From CAJXSN01 sp947492235 (lineage in GTDB: Bacteria; Pseudomonadota; Alphaproteobacteria; Sphingomonadales; Sphingomonadaceae), in contig NZ_CP170453.1 of NCBI RefSeq assembly GCF_042492175.1, positions 2,790,001-2,854,000 of the forward strand: DNA of 64,000 bases, read 5' to 3'. Made by a program: the position numbers and the translations under genes. How positions within the stretch are numbered: position 1 is the first letter of the stretch; every line of letters starts with the position of its first letter. Below are positions 25,620-34,802 of the stretch, piece after piece. The notes under the pieces are model-generated. The model worked only from the letters and a program-made list of their open reading frames with translations. It had not been told where the DNA came from and made no database searches.

Positions 25620-26867
25620 CTAGGACGGCGTTATCGAGAGATCGGAATAGGACGCCCTGCGGGTTTCGCCGCGAAGATTACGTCCCGTGCGCAGCTCTAC
25701 GCGTTGGATCGGGCAATTCGCGGGCACCGTGAAGGGCAATGTCTGGGCTTGCCAACCACCGCCCGAGGCGGCGGCATTTTGCGGCGTATCAATGGTCTCG
25801 CCAGCGCACAAAACGCGCCATTCCAGACCCTCGCTCTCCGATCGGGAGCCAAGCTTGCTGTAGTTGAGCTGATATGGCCCCGGATTGAGTCGCAACGTCT
25901 GGATCAGGATCACGCCGCGGACGCGGCTCCGCGACCGGATGTTGAGTGCATCGTCGACCCCCTCGCGGCTGCCGACCGTGACAACGATACTCTGCGCGCG
26001 CCCGCGCTTCCATTCGAAGGGGCTGACGGCAGCGTCCGGATCACGCGCACCTTCGCGGAGGCCGCTGAATTGGGGATCATTTATGCCCTGCTGAAACATA
26101 GTAACAGGCTCCAGACGCTCGGCAGCAGCAAGCAACGGACCGCTGAGATCAAGCGCAGCCAAGCGCGACAGGACAGGCGCTACCTCTTCGCTTGCCAGCG
26201 AGCCGCCTTCGCGCTCGGAAAGTTCCAGCACCATCTGGGCAAAGTTCTGCGCCGACTGCGAATCGCCGAAATCATCGACCGACTTGAGTAGATCGAGCCG
26301 CCATGGGGGATCTTGCGAAAGCCGCGTGACCATTCTGGAGCGGATTTCCTCATTGGCGATGCCGGCGGAAATTGCCCGGAAGACCTCTTCCGACAGCTCG
26401 GTTCGCCGAAGCACCGCATCGATATGGTCGATAGCACCGGTAATGTCGCCATCCTGCGCGGCCATCATCAGCAGTCGTGCCTGCGCCGGGCTGTCCCGCC
26501 ATCCGAGCAGGTCTGAGGTGCGAATCGTGTCGTTTGCCCACGCATCGGAGGCTTCGCCCGCGAGTTCTATCTCGCCCAGCTTGCGCACAGTGGATTGCTG
26601 GACAGGCAATCTGCGCACCGCAGCCTTTCCAGTCTCCACAGCCGCATCGAAATTCTCAGCCGAAGCGAGAACGACTGCTTCATTGGCAAGCCCCTCGGCG
26701 GACCTGACCGGCGAAAGAAAGCCAAGCCCGGCGACATCGGCATCGTCGGCGGCGTTGCCCAGCCCGTGAAGGACAACCACCACCAGTCCGGCAAGCGCGA
26801 CGAGAATTGCCTTCACGCGCCGACTCTTCGGATCGGCTGTGGCCTCGCTATTCGCGCTTTCGCTCAC
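25620..26867 (-). CDS. uncharacterised membrane-anchored protein coupled to wzc
   Basis: A 415-residue protein I do not recognise. A short polar N-terminus (about 20 residues, ending in basic KSRR) precedes one membrane segment (about 19-40), so most of it should face the periplasm. Residues 55-270 are alpha-helical and repeat-like (ENFDAAVETGKAAVRRL, DSQSAQNFAQMVLEL), suggesting a TPR-like or helical-hairpin array. The last 120 residues look like a beta-sandwich with SRVRGVILIQTLRLNPGPY and EWRVLCAGET, similar in feel to carbohydrate-binding domains. Its GTG overlaps the wzc stop by four bases (GTGA), so it probably works with the Wza-Wzc export machine. Confidence 0.75.
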   Translation of the reverse strand: MSESANSEATADPKSRRVKAILVALAGLVVVVLHGLGNAADDADVAGLGFLSPVRSAEGLANEAVVLASAENFDAAVETGKAAVRRLPVQQSTVRKLGEIELAGEASDAWANDTIRTSDLLGWRDSPAQARLLMMAAQDGDITGAIDHIDAVLRRTELSEEVFRAISAGIANEEIRSRMVTRLSQDPPWRLDLLKSVDDFGDSQSAQNFAQMVLELSEREGGSLASEEVAPVLSRLAALDLSGPLLAAAERLEPVTMFQQGINDPQFSGLREGARDPDAAVSPFEWKRGRAQSIVVTVGSREGVDDALNIRSRSRVRGVILIQTLRLNPGPYQLNYSKLGSRSESEGLEWRVLCAGETIDTPQNAAASGGGWQAQTLPFTVPANCPIQRVELRTGRNLRGETRRASYSDLSITPS

Positions 26868-29068
26868 CGTTCGGAATAGGAGTATTCATACTCCTGGTAA
26901 TAATAGGCGTATCCGTCGCTCTTCGCATCGAACTTGGTCATGACGATACCAACCAGCTGGTTCGCATGGTTCGACAGGCGACGCAGCATATCCTTCACCT
27001 GGCCCGGACGCCACGCACCCGATTCCAGTGCAAAGACGGTCGCATCGACATTGGAAGAAATGATCAACGCGTCGGACAGGCCAAGAACCGGAGGACCGTC
27101 GACGATCACATGATCGAACTGTTCACGCCATTCGGCGATGGCAGCCTTAAGGCGCGCACTCGACAGCAGGTCGACAGGATCGGGCGGGATCGGCCCCGCA
27201 GTGACATAGGACAGGCCATTAAATTCGGTGGCCGAATGCACGATCGAAGACGTATCGGTCTGGCCCGCAAGCAAATCCGACAAGCCGACCTCGTTCTGTG
27301 AATCGACGAGACGGTGCATTTGCGGACGCCGCAAATCGGCGTCGACAATCAGCACTCTCTTGCCACGGCGCGCGAGATATTTTGCCACTGCAAAGGCGGT
27401 GGTTGACTTGCCTTCGGACGACCTGCCGCTCGTGATGAACATCGAACGCGGTGCACCGGTGTCGCTGGATAGCGACAGGATCGACGTGAGCGTCTGGAAA
27501 GCCTCCGAAACACCGGAAAGGTTCTCCTCCATCGCCGCCTTCATATCGCCGTCGTGCGGCTTGGGGATGGTCGACAAGAGCGGCACCGACAGATGGCGAC
27601 GAATGTCTTCCGGCGTACGGACCCGGTTGAAAATCTGTTCGCGCAGCATGGTCAGCAGACCAGCCAGAACCAGTCCGACCAGCAGTCCGATGGCCATGTT
27701 CCGCACCGGCTGCGGGGCAAACGGATTGCGCGGCAATTGCGCTTCATCGACAATGGTGATGCTGTTGCCGGTCAAGCCTGCCGACGCAGTCAATTCGCGG
27801 AAGCGCTGAAGCAAACCGTCATAGAGCGAGCGGTTGGTTGCGACTTCGCGGGCGAGAATATTGTACTGGACCCCCCGGGTTTGTTCGCCCTGCTGCTGTC
27901 CGGTGAGTTCCGCAACTTCCTGGCTCAGCTCACGCTCGCGGCCCAGGCGCGCTTCGTATTCCTTGCGCAGAGAGCTTTTGATCGAGCCGGAAATCGACGA
28001 AACTTCTCTGTCGATCTCGGCCAGCTCGGCCCGAACTTCCTGCACTTCGGGCGCGCCATCGACATAGCGCTCGTTCAATTCCGCCAATTCGCCGCGCAAT
28101 TCGGCGCGTCGGCGAAGAAGGTTCGTGATCGCGGGGTTCTGATAGACTGACGGAAGCGCCAGCGCGGGGCTGGAGCGTGCGCTCTGCCAAGCCTGCTCGG
28201 CTTCGATCCGATCAGCTTTCGCGCGGATCAGCAATTCGTTGGTCTGCTCGATCGTCGCTCCGGTGAGCGATCCGGTGCTGTCGCCTTCCGCGTTGCGTGC
28301 TGTTGTGACGATGCCCGCATTCTGCGCGTAGGTGGCCAGAACCTTTTCTGAATTCTCAAGCCTCTCGCGTGCTTCGGCCAATTGTTCGCCGACAAACTCG
28401 CGGGCATAATTGTTGACGCTGAAACGCCGGGTCAGGCTGTCTTCGATATAGTTTTCCGCCAGACTGTTGGCGATCTCTGTCGAGAGGCGGGGACTGGGGC
28501 TGACAAATTCGATCTCGACAATCTGCGAGTCCGGAACGCGCGCCACACGGCGATTGGCCATAATTGCTGCAACCACTGCAGCGGTGCGATTGGTCTGCGT
28601 CGCCGCTTCATCGCCCTCGCCCGACGGTGCAGCCCGGTTCATCGCCAGTAGAAACGCATTGTCATCGAGCAGGCCAAGATCTTCGGCCACATCCTCGGCA
28701 ATAGACCGGCTCTCGAGAATCTCGATCTGCGTCTGCAGAAACTGGTCGGTATCCCGCGATTGGACATCAGCTTGCACGTCTTCGACATCGAGAATATTCG
28801 CCTGCTGCGGGTCAACCTGCAGCGTCGTCTCAGCGCGGAACAAGGGAACGGTCAGTGCAGTCAGGATTGCCGCTACGATCAACATCGTCACAACCGATCC
28901 AAGGATCAGCCAGATGTTCCGCATGACAATGGCGCGCAGCTCGACGAAATCGAACAGACCGCCCTCATTGTCACTGCCAGAGGGCGCGCCCCCTGCCAGC
29001 AAAACGCTGTCATTGGTGCCTTCACCGCTCGGGCGTCCACTCGGGACCACGGATTGCGCTTGATTCAT
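26864..29068 (-). CDS. wzc: polysaccharide co-polymerase with BY-kinase domain
   Basis: A 734-residue inner-membrane chain-length regulator and tyrosine kinase. The N-terminal Wzz domain (about 50-130) follows a first membrane segment. A long coiled-coil periplasmic region (about 200-430) contains the repeated RxELRGELAELNERY pattern, and the second membrane segment is near 460. The kinase has Walker A SGRSSEGKST, Walker A' VLIVDADLRRP and Walker B HVIVDGPPVLG. The C-terminus has seven tyrosines in its last sixteen residues, the autophosphorylation cluster of this family. The start is taken at the ATG at 29068; a GTG at 29080 is possible. It controls polymerisation and export with Wza. Confidence 0.95.
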   Translation of the reverse strand: MNQAQSVVPSGRPSGEGTNDSVLLAGGAPSGSDNEGGLFDFVELRAIVMRNIWLILGSVVTMLIVAAILTALTVPLFRAETTLQVDPQQANILDVEDVQADVQSRDTDQFLQTQIEILESRSIAEDVAEDLGLLDDNAFLLAMNRAAPSGEGDEAATQTNRTAAVVAAIMANRRVARVPDSQIVEIEFVSPSPRLSTEIANSLAENYIEDSLTRRFSVNNYAREFVGEQLAEARERLENSEKVLATYAQNAGIVTTARNAEGDSTGSLTGATIEQTNELLIRAKADRIEAEQAWQSARSSPALALPSVYQNPAITNLLRRRAELRGELAELNERYVDGAPEVQEVRAELAEIDREVSSISGSIKSSLRKEYEARLGRERELSQEVAELTGQQQGEQTRGVQYNILAREVATNRSLYDGLLQRFRELTASAGLTGNSITIVDEAQLPRNPFAPQPVRNMAIGLLVGLVLAGLLTMLREQIFNRVRTPEDIRRHLSVPLLSTIPKPHDGDMKAAMEENLSGVSEAFQTLTSILSLSSDTGAPRSMFITSGRSSEGKSTTAFAVAKYLARRGKRVLIVDADLRRPQMHRLVDSQNEVGLSDLLAGQTDTSSIVHSATEFNGLSYVTAGPIPPDPVDLLSSARLKAAIAEWREQFDHVIVDGPPVLGLSDALIISSNVDATVFALESGAWRPGQVKDMLRRLSNHANQLVGIVMTKFDAKSDGYAYYYQEYEYSYSER

Positions 29069-29099
29069 TGGTTTCTGCACAGTTCCAATAATGTCGGGT

Positions 29100-29810
29100 T
29101 TAGAGGGACGGAATTATCCGGAAGATGCTGGCCGCAATCGGCGACAGCCGGAGAGCCTCGAGATAGTTGCGCCGTGCGCCATCGGTGTGGACGACAACTA
29201 CGTCCCCCGCCACCATTGTCGGGTCGTCGGCATACCCGCGCTCGATAGCGGTAAGATCGAACAAAGCGCCCATCCGCTGATTATCGATTGTCCGGAAAAT
29301 CACGACATCATCGCGCGACGCAATCTCTGTCGTCCCCCGTGCACGGGCAATAGCGCCTAGCAAGGTCAGATCGCCATCAATCGGGAACACGCCGGATTGG
29401 GCAACCGCGCCTTCAACCGTAATCCGCTGTGCAGCGGAACGCACCAGCATCACCGTCACGTCGGGATTGCGCAGATAGCTTTGCGCCAGCCCGTTTTCCA
29501 AACGCTGCGCGAGATCGAACACTGTCGCCCCGGAAGCTTCCACGCGGCCCAGGATCGGGAATGCAATCGCCCCGGTCGAATCCACGGTAATCTGGTCAAA
29601 GGACAGATCTTCCTCGCGGAATGTCCGGATGCTGATCTGGTCCTGCGGACCCAGACGGTATGTCGCCGGATCGACCTCGTTCAGCGGCATTTCAAACTGC
29701 TCGGCCACCTGCGCAATCGGCGGAGAGGCCTGTTCGATCGTGCTGGTGCAGGCAGACACCATTGCAAGCATCAAACCCATAGCTGCCAAAAAGAGCGGCG
29801 AATTTTTCAT
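29100..29810 (-). CDS. wza: polysaccharide export outer-membrane lipoprotein
   Basis: A 236-residue lipoprotein with signal peptide and lipobox VSAC (Cys21). The Poly_export domain is recognisable from YRLGPQDQISIRTFREEDLS and DSTGAIAFPILGRVEASG, followed by an SLBB region (RITVEGAVAQSGVFPI). It forms the outer-membrane channel for the polymer. Shorter than E. coli Wza (about 379), it has one clear SLBB domain and ends soon after it, as in many alphaproteobacterial homologs. It precedes wzc by about 30 bases. Confidence 0.93.
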   Translation of the reverse strand: MKNSPLFLAAMGLMLAMVSACTSTIEQASPPIAQVAEQFEMPLNEVDPATYRLGPQDQISIRTFREEDLSFDQITVDSTGAIAFPILGRVEASGATVFDLAQRLENGLAQSYLRNPDVTVMLVRSAAQRITVEGAVAQSGVFPIDGDLTLLGAIARARGTTEIASRDDVVIFRTIDNQRMGALFDLTAIERGYADDPTMVAGDVVVVHTDGARRNYLEALRLSPIAASIFRIIPSL

Positions 29811-29831
29811 CGCGTGAACATTCCCGTCATT

Positions 29832-31265
29832 TCATGTGGTGTTTCGGGCCGAGGAATCGACCGTGGTGCGGTCGGTTTCCGATGTAACAATCGTGCTATC
29901 GCTTGGTCTGGGCATAAGCAAGCCGCAAAGGGCCGCGAAGGTCACCGCCAGACCTGTGGTACGCAGCGGATAGTCGAAACTGCTATGCGCAATCAGCACA
30001 ATGACGGCGACACCCGCCACAGCCTGAAGCCGCCGATAATCGCCAGCATCGCCAAGCCCCCCGCGCAGCGCCTTCCATGCGGCCCAGCCAATCACGAAAA
30101 TACCGGCAAACAGCAGGAGCAGACCCGGAATGCCCGCATCGAAAGCGATTTCGAGAAATTCATTATGCGCGCTGTTCACAAACTTGCGCCCAACCATATG
30201 GAGCGGTTCGGTGAAGCGGTAATATTCCACGAAACTGCCAATGCCTGCGCCCAATGGCATGGTATCCTGCACGATCTCGAGCACGCGCGGCCAGATGATC
30301 AGCCTAACCTCGTCCTCATTTCCGAAACGCTCCAGCGTACGGCCCAGCAACGCGCTTCCCGAACTTGCCGCGATGGCCAGAATGGCGGCGCCCAAAGCCC
30401 CGGCCCCGATCAGCGCGCCGAACAATTTGCCCGCATTCCCGGCAAACCGGATGATCAGGATGGCCAGAGCGGCAAAGCCGGCCAACAGAAATCCTCCACG
30501 CGAGCCCGTCGCGAGGATGGCGAGTATGAACAGAGCGCTCATCAGTAAAAGGATACCCGCTTGGCCCGCAGCGCCGAACCGGGCGGTCGGCACCCATGGA
30601 GAGGCGATCAATCCCGCCGCCAGCAGCCAGCCAATTATCGCAAAATCGGCTTGATGATTGCGGTTCGCGAAATAGCCCGAACCAAAGCCGATATGGGTTG
30701 CCTCGTAAAAGTCCAGCGACTGGGTCCCGCTGCCATACTGCAGAAGACCGAGAGCCGCGCCAACAATCGCCAGACCCAGTGCGACCAGAGCGAGCCGCGT
30801 CCGGCCGCGCTCCGAAAGGCGCAAAACCGCATAGAACATCGCGATGGGCGGCAGCAGAAGAAGCAAATTGTCGAATGTTTCCGCCGGATCGAGCGCGAAG
30901 GGCCGCCATCCGTTGGCAAGACCCAGTTGCTCGAGAACCTGCTTCGCAGTGTCCACCGGCGAGAGAATAGCCCACAAATTATACGGCAGCGGAACCAGAT
31001 GGAGCAGCACCAGCCCGATCGTCGCGGCCAGCACCCATCCAGCCCAGCGGACGACTTTCTCGTCGGAGATGCGCCCGGCAGTGGATGATGCATAGGCCTG
31101 ATAAGCAACAAACAGTGCGGCGAGTTGGATAACCATCTCACGCCCAGCATTACCATTGGCCTGTCCGCCAAGGAGCAGTGCGACAGCCATCAGCACAATT
31201 GCTCCGATAAGCAGTTTTCGCTCGCCGCGAATAGGCGCGCCTTGAGGGTTTGCGGCTGAAAGCAT
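29832..31265 (-). CDS. wzy: O-antigen polymerase/ligase-like membrane protein in the wza-wzc operon
   Basis: A 477-residue protein with about twelve membrane segments, started at the ATG at 31265 before the first hydrophobic stretch. Weak starts (TTG/GTG) near 31391 would add 42 residues of unusual composition. The Wzy_C/O-antigen ligase loop shows RLIIWPRVLEIVQDT, PLGAGIGSFVEYYRF and NSAHNEFLEIAFDAGIPG. As the first gene of the wzy-wza-wzc run it is the best candidate for the repeat-unit polymerase. The similar protein at 9511-10848 may be a second polymerase or a ligase. The intergenic gap to wza is 21 bases. Confidence 0.85.
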   Translation of the reverse strand: MLSAANPQGAPIRGERKLLIGAIVLMAVALLLGGQANGNAGREMVIQLAALFVAYQAYASSTAGRISDEKVVRWAGWVLAATIGLVLLHLVPLPYNLWAILSPVDTAKQVLEQLGLANGWRPFALDPAETFDNLLLLLPPIAMFYAVLRLSERGRTRLALVALGLAIVGAALGLLQYGSGTQSLDFYEATHIGFGSGYFANRNHQADFAIIGWLLAAGLIASPWVPTARFGAAGQAGILLLMSALFILAILATGSRGGFLLAGFAALAILIIRFAGNAGKLFGALIGAGALGAAILAIAASSGSALLGRTLERFGNEDEVRLIIWPRVLEIVQDTMPLGAGIGSFVEYYRFTEPLHMVGRKFVNSAHNEFLEIAFDAGIPGLLLLFAGIFVIGWAAWKALRGGLGDAGDYRRLQAVAGVAVIVLIAHSSFDYPLRTTGLAVTFAALCGLLMPRPSDSTIVTSETDRTTVDSSARNTT

Positions 31266-31422
31266 CGGGTCGTGATTTAGCCAGAACTTCCCTGAGTGAC
31301 CAGCCCAAAGCCGCGCTTTGATGTCTATATTTGGAACAGACGCGGGCCGGGTGGATTGGAGGGCCAAAGGAACCGTTTGATGCCTCACCAAAAGATGCCC
31401 CCAGCACGCGACATCACCTGCC

Positions 31423-32778
31423 GTGGCTGATCATGAAGGCAAGGACCGTCATCGCGCGGTGCCCAGCGGTCGGATCGCGCGGCTGGCGGGATTCAGCCGT
31501 CTTGCGGGCGGGGTTGCAGGCTCTGTCGTGGGCGAAGGTGCCCGCCGGATGGCGGCTGGCGAACGTCCGACAATGAATGAGCTGCTGCTCACCCCGGCGA
31601 ATGCAGCTCGGCTGGCCGACCGGCTTTCCCACTTGCGCGGTGCGGCGATGAAGATGGGCCAGATGATCAGCATGGACGCAGGCGACCTGTTGCCGCCCGA
31701 GCTGTCGACGATCCTCGCTTCGCTGCGTGACCGGGCCAACTTCATGCCCCCCAAACAGCTCGACAAGGTGCTGGCGCAGGATTGGGGCAAGGACTGGCGC
31801 AAACAATTCCGCCGCTTTGAACCGCGCCCGATTGCCGCTGCCAGCATTGGCCAGGTCCACCGCGCGCTGACCCGCGATGGGCGCATGCTGGCGATCAAGG
31901 TGCAGTATCCCGGCGTCGCCAAAAGCATCGATAGCGATGTCGACAATGTCGCGACCCTTTTGCGGGTGTCCGGCCTGCTGCCCAAGGAGCTGGATATCGA
32001 GCCTTTGCTGGCAGCTGCGAAGGAGCAATTGCACGAGGAAGCGGATTACCACCGCGAAGGCGAGCAGATGCAGATCTACGCATCGCATCTGGACAAAAGC
32101 GAGGGATTCGTTGTTCCTACCCTCGACACCGAACTGACACGGGATCGTATTCTCGCGATGAGTTTCGAGGATGGCATTCCGATCGAGGATCTGATCAGCG
32201 AGCCGCAGGAATTGCGCGACACAATTTTCGAGCGGTTGCTGCGATTGGTCCTGCGCGAAATGTTCGAGTTCGGGATCATGCAAACCGACCCGAATTTCGC
32301 CAATTTTCGCTATCGCCGCGGGGAAGACGGCGCTCCGGGCCAGATTGTTCTGCTCGATTTCGGGGCCGCACGCCCGGTCGATCCCGATATCGCGGCGGCC
32401 TATCGCAGCTTGCTGGAAGCGGGCCTCGACAAGGATGCGGACCGCATTCGCGAAGAGGCGATAAAGGCCGGTTTCATCAGCCCGGTCGTCATCGAGCGAC
32501 ATCCGGAACGGATTGGCAAGATCATCGACATCATTGTCGAAGAAATGAGCCCCGATGCCCCATTCGATTTCGGGGATCGCTCTTTCGTGCCCCTGCTCAA
32601 GGATGAAGGCATGCAAATTGCCGAGGACCGGGCAAACTGGCACCTGCCTCCGGCCGAAACCCTTTTTGTCCAGCGCAAGATCAGCGGAACCGCCCTGCTT
32701 GGCGCGCGGCTGGAGGCGAAGGTCAATGTGCGCCGTGCCGTGCAGGAAACATTTCGCCGCACAACCGTTGGCAATTAA
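31423..32778 (+). CDS. ABC1/UbiB-family atypical kinase-like protein
   Basis: A 451-residue protein of the ADCK/UbiB family, which supports ubiquinone biosynthesis or lipid homeostasis through an atypical ATPase/kinase fold. Hallmarks are KMGQ in RGAAMKMGQMISMD, the Ala-rich nucleotide loop AAASIGQVHRA, the lysine in MLAIKVQYPGV and the metal-binding DFG in LLDFGAARPVD. Unlike E. coli UbiB it has no obvious C-terminal membrane anchor, so it belongs to the soluble type. The start is a GTG at 31423; no strong ribosome binding site is seen, so the N-terminus is tentative. It is divergent from the wzy gene. Confidence 0.87.
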   Translation: MADHEGKDRHRAVPSGRIARLAGFSRLAGGVAGSVVGEGARRMAAGERPTMNELLLTPANAARLADRLSHLRGAAMKMGQMISMDAGDLLPPELSTILASLRDRANFMPPKQLDKVLAQDWGKDWRKQFRRFEPRPIAAASIGQVHRALTRDGRMLAIKVQYPGVAKSIDSDVDNVATLLRVSGLLPKELDIEPLLAAAKEQLHEEADYHREGEQMQIYASHLDKSEGFVVPTLDTELTRDRILAMSFEDGIPIEDLISEPQELRDTIFERLLRLVLREMFEFGIMQTDPNFANFRYRRGEDGAPGQIVLLDFGAARPVDPDIAAAYRSLLEAGLDKDADRIREEAIKAGFISPVVIERHPERIGKIIDIIVEEMSPDAPFDFGDRSFVPLLKDEGMQIAEDRANWHLPPAETLFVQRKISGTALLGARLEAKVNVRRAVQETFRRTTVGN

Positions 32779-32835
32779 GCTGCGCGACAGGAACGCTGCG
32801 CAACCGCAAAGACCTTAACTGGCAAGGAAAACATC

Positions 32836-32964
32836 ATGATCCGCAAGACAATCGCCGCAATCGCTCTGGGCGCAACCGTCTTCACCCTGACGGCGTGCAA
32901 CACTGTCAAAGGCGTTGGCCGCGACATCGAATCCGTCGGCGAAGCTGGCGACCGCGCGATCTAA
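32836..32964 (+). CDS. entericidin-like small lipoprotein, 42 aa
   Basis: A very short gene with a good AAGGAA site 8 bases before the ATG. The peptide opens MIRKTIAAIALGA, with signal peptide and lipobox LTAC (Cys21), then NTVKGVGRDIESVGEAG, which matches the entericidin A/B pattern (CNTxxGxGxDxxxxG). Entericidins are small cell-envelope lipoproteins, described in E. coli as an antidote/toxin pair; in alphaproteobacteria they occur singly and their role is unclear. It follows the ABC1-like gene by 57 bases. Confidence 0.85.
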   Translation: MIRKTIAAIALGATVFTLTACNTVKGVGRDIESVGEAGDRAI

Positions 32965-32985
32965 GCGCAGCCGGTCCCGCTCGGC

Positions 32986-34737
32986 CTAGCCTTCCTGGGC
33001 CGCAATCCAGCGATCGATATGCTGCTCCAGCACGCTGAGCGGGACCGCGCCGTTTTCCAGCACCGCATCGTGAAATGCGCGCAGGTCGAACTCCGCGCCG
33101 AGCGCTTCTTCGGCGCGGGTGCGTAGTTCACGGATCTTCAGCTCGCCGATTTTGTATGCCAGCGCCTGTCCGGGCCACGTGATGTAGCGATTGACCTCGG
33201 CATCGATATTTCCCGGGCTGAGCGCGGTATTGTCGAGCATGAAATCGACCGCCTGCTGCTTGCTCCATCCCTTGGCATGGATGCCGGTATCGACCACCAG
33301 ACGCGCGGCCCGCCACATCTCGTAGCTCAGGCGACCCATCTCTTTTGCGGGCGTGTCATAGAGTCCCATCTCGATCCCCAGACGCTCGGAATAGAGCCCC
33401 CAGCCCTCGACAAAGGCAGTGAAGAACGTGCCGTTGGCGCGCAGCGGATGAATGTCGAGCTCCTGCTGCAGGGCAAGCTGGTGATGATGGCCCGGCACAG
33501 CCTCATGCACGCCCAGGGCAGGCAACTCCCACAAAGGCCGCTGGTCCAGCTCGGTCAGGTTCAGCCGGTAAATGCCCGGCTGCCCGGTCTCCAGCGATCC
33601 GCGCTCATAATAGGCCGTGGTGTTGCCCGGTGCCTGTGCTGCCGGAATCGGAGAAACGGTGTAAGGTTGACGCGGTAACTTACCGAAAAGTTTGGGCATC
33701 CAGCCGTCGATTTCCTTCGCTAATGCCTGCGTATAGCGCAGATACTCGTCGGCATCCGTCATGTAATATTGCGGGTCTGTGCGCAGGTGCTCGATATAGG
33801 CCTCGCGCGTATCGTACCCCGCGCTGCTTGCCACTTCGACCATTTCGGCGCGAATCCGGGCGATTTCGGACAGGCCCAGATCATGCACTTCGTCCGGCGT
33901 CATCTCGGTCGTGGTGAAGCTCTTCACGCGGTAGGCATAATACTCCTCACCGCCCGGGGTGGCGAGGACACCCGGTGTGCCGGTGCGGCATTCGGGCTTG
34001 TATTCTTCGACATAAAAGTCGCGGAATTCGCGGTAGGACGGGAACACGCTCTCCTGCAGCGCCGCGCTCGCCCGGCTGGTCAGGGCTGCCCAATCGGCAT
34101 CGCTGATCGTCGAAGGTTGCTCGCCGAATGGTCGCCAGAAGGGCGACTGGGTGTAATCGTCGACAATCTGCTGCGAAATCCGGTCTTCCAACCCTTCCAT
34201 CGGGCCGCAGGGCTGCGTCAGCCCGCGCGCCACCGCCTCGCGGCTGCGCGCGATGCCATCGTCATTCACTTTCGCGAATGCTTCCAGCCGGGAAATATAG
34301 CTTACGTAATCCGCCTTGGTGAACAGAGGAGACCTATGCGGGAGCGAGGCAAACCAGGTGAACCAGCCCCCGCGATTGGTGAAGATCACATAGCGGTTCT
34401 GGTCGAAACCCGCGCCTGCCAGTCCGTCTTCGAAACTGCGTTTGAGAATGGCGTAATCAACCCGCAGATCACCCGGCAATGCGCTGTCGTCGATTGCGTC
34501 CAGCCGCTCCAGAAACGCCCTGCTTTGCGCTGTCTGGCGCTCATATTCAGCGAGCGAGATATCGCCCAACTTCCCGTCGCCGCGCCGGTCGCCGATGCTG
34601 GTGGCCAATTGCGGTGCGCTGTCGAGAGTCGCCTGCCAAACTTCCTCGCGCAAAGCCTCATAGTCTTCCACCGGACCTGCCAGAGCAGGTGATACGATCG
34701 CGGTGGAAAGAGCGAGGGCGGTGAAGAAGCGGCGCAT
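32986..34737 (-). CDS. DUF885 family exported metalloprotein
   Basis: A 583-residue protein started at the ATG at 34737, preceded by GGGAGA and followed by a clear signal peptide (RRFFTALALSTAIVSPALA). The open frame extends 252 bases further but reads as non-protein and overlaps the divergent gene. The family signature HEAVPGHHHQLALQQ is a zinc-binding HExxxxH-like motif, as in DUF885/M32-related carboxypeptidase-like proteins. The segment IEMGLYDTPAKEMGRLSYEMWRAARLV is also typical. It probably acts as a periplasmic peptidase. The substrate is unknown. Confidence 0.9.
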   Translation of the reverse strand: MRRFFTALALSTAIVSPALAGPVEDYEALREEVWQATLDSAPQLATSIGDRRGDGKLGDISLAEYERQTAQSRAFLERLDAIDDSALPGDLRVDYAILKRSFEDGLAGAGFDQNRYVIFTNRGGWFTWFASLPHRSPLFTKADYVSYISRLEAFAKVNDDGIARSREAVARGLTQPCGPMEGLEDRISQQIVDDYTQSPFWRPFGEQPSTISDADWAALTSRASAALQESVFPSYREFRDFYVEEYKPECRTGTPGVLATPGGEEYYAYRVKSFTTTEMTPDEVHDLGLSEIARIRAEMVEVASSAGYDTREAYIEHLRTDPQYYMTDADEYLRYTQALAKEIDGWMPKLFGKLPRQPYTVSPIPAAQAPGNTTAYYERGSLETGQPGIYRLNLTELDQRPLWELPALGVHEAVPGHHHQLALQQELDIHPLRANGTFFTAFVEGWGLYSERLGIEMGLYDTPAKEMGRLSYEMWRAARLVVDTGIHAKGWSKQQAVDFMLDNTALSPGNIDAEVNRYITWPGQALAYKIGELKIRELRTRAEEALGAEFDLRAFHDAVLENGAVPLSVLEQHIDRWIAAQEG

Positions 34738-34802
34738 GACGTGTGTCTCCCGGATTGTGTCAGTCTGTCCTATTGCGCGATATGGCCCCGGTCCAGTATC
34801 CG

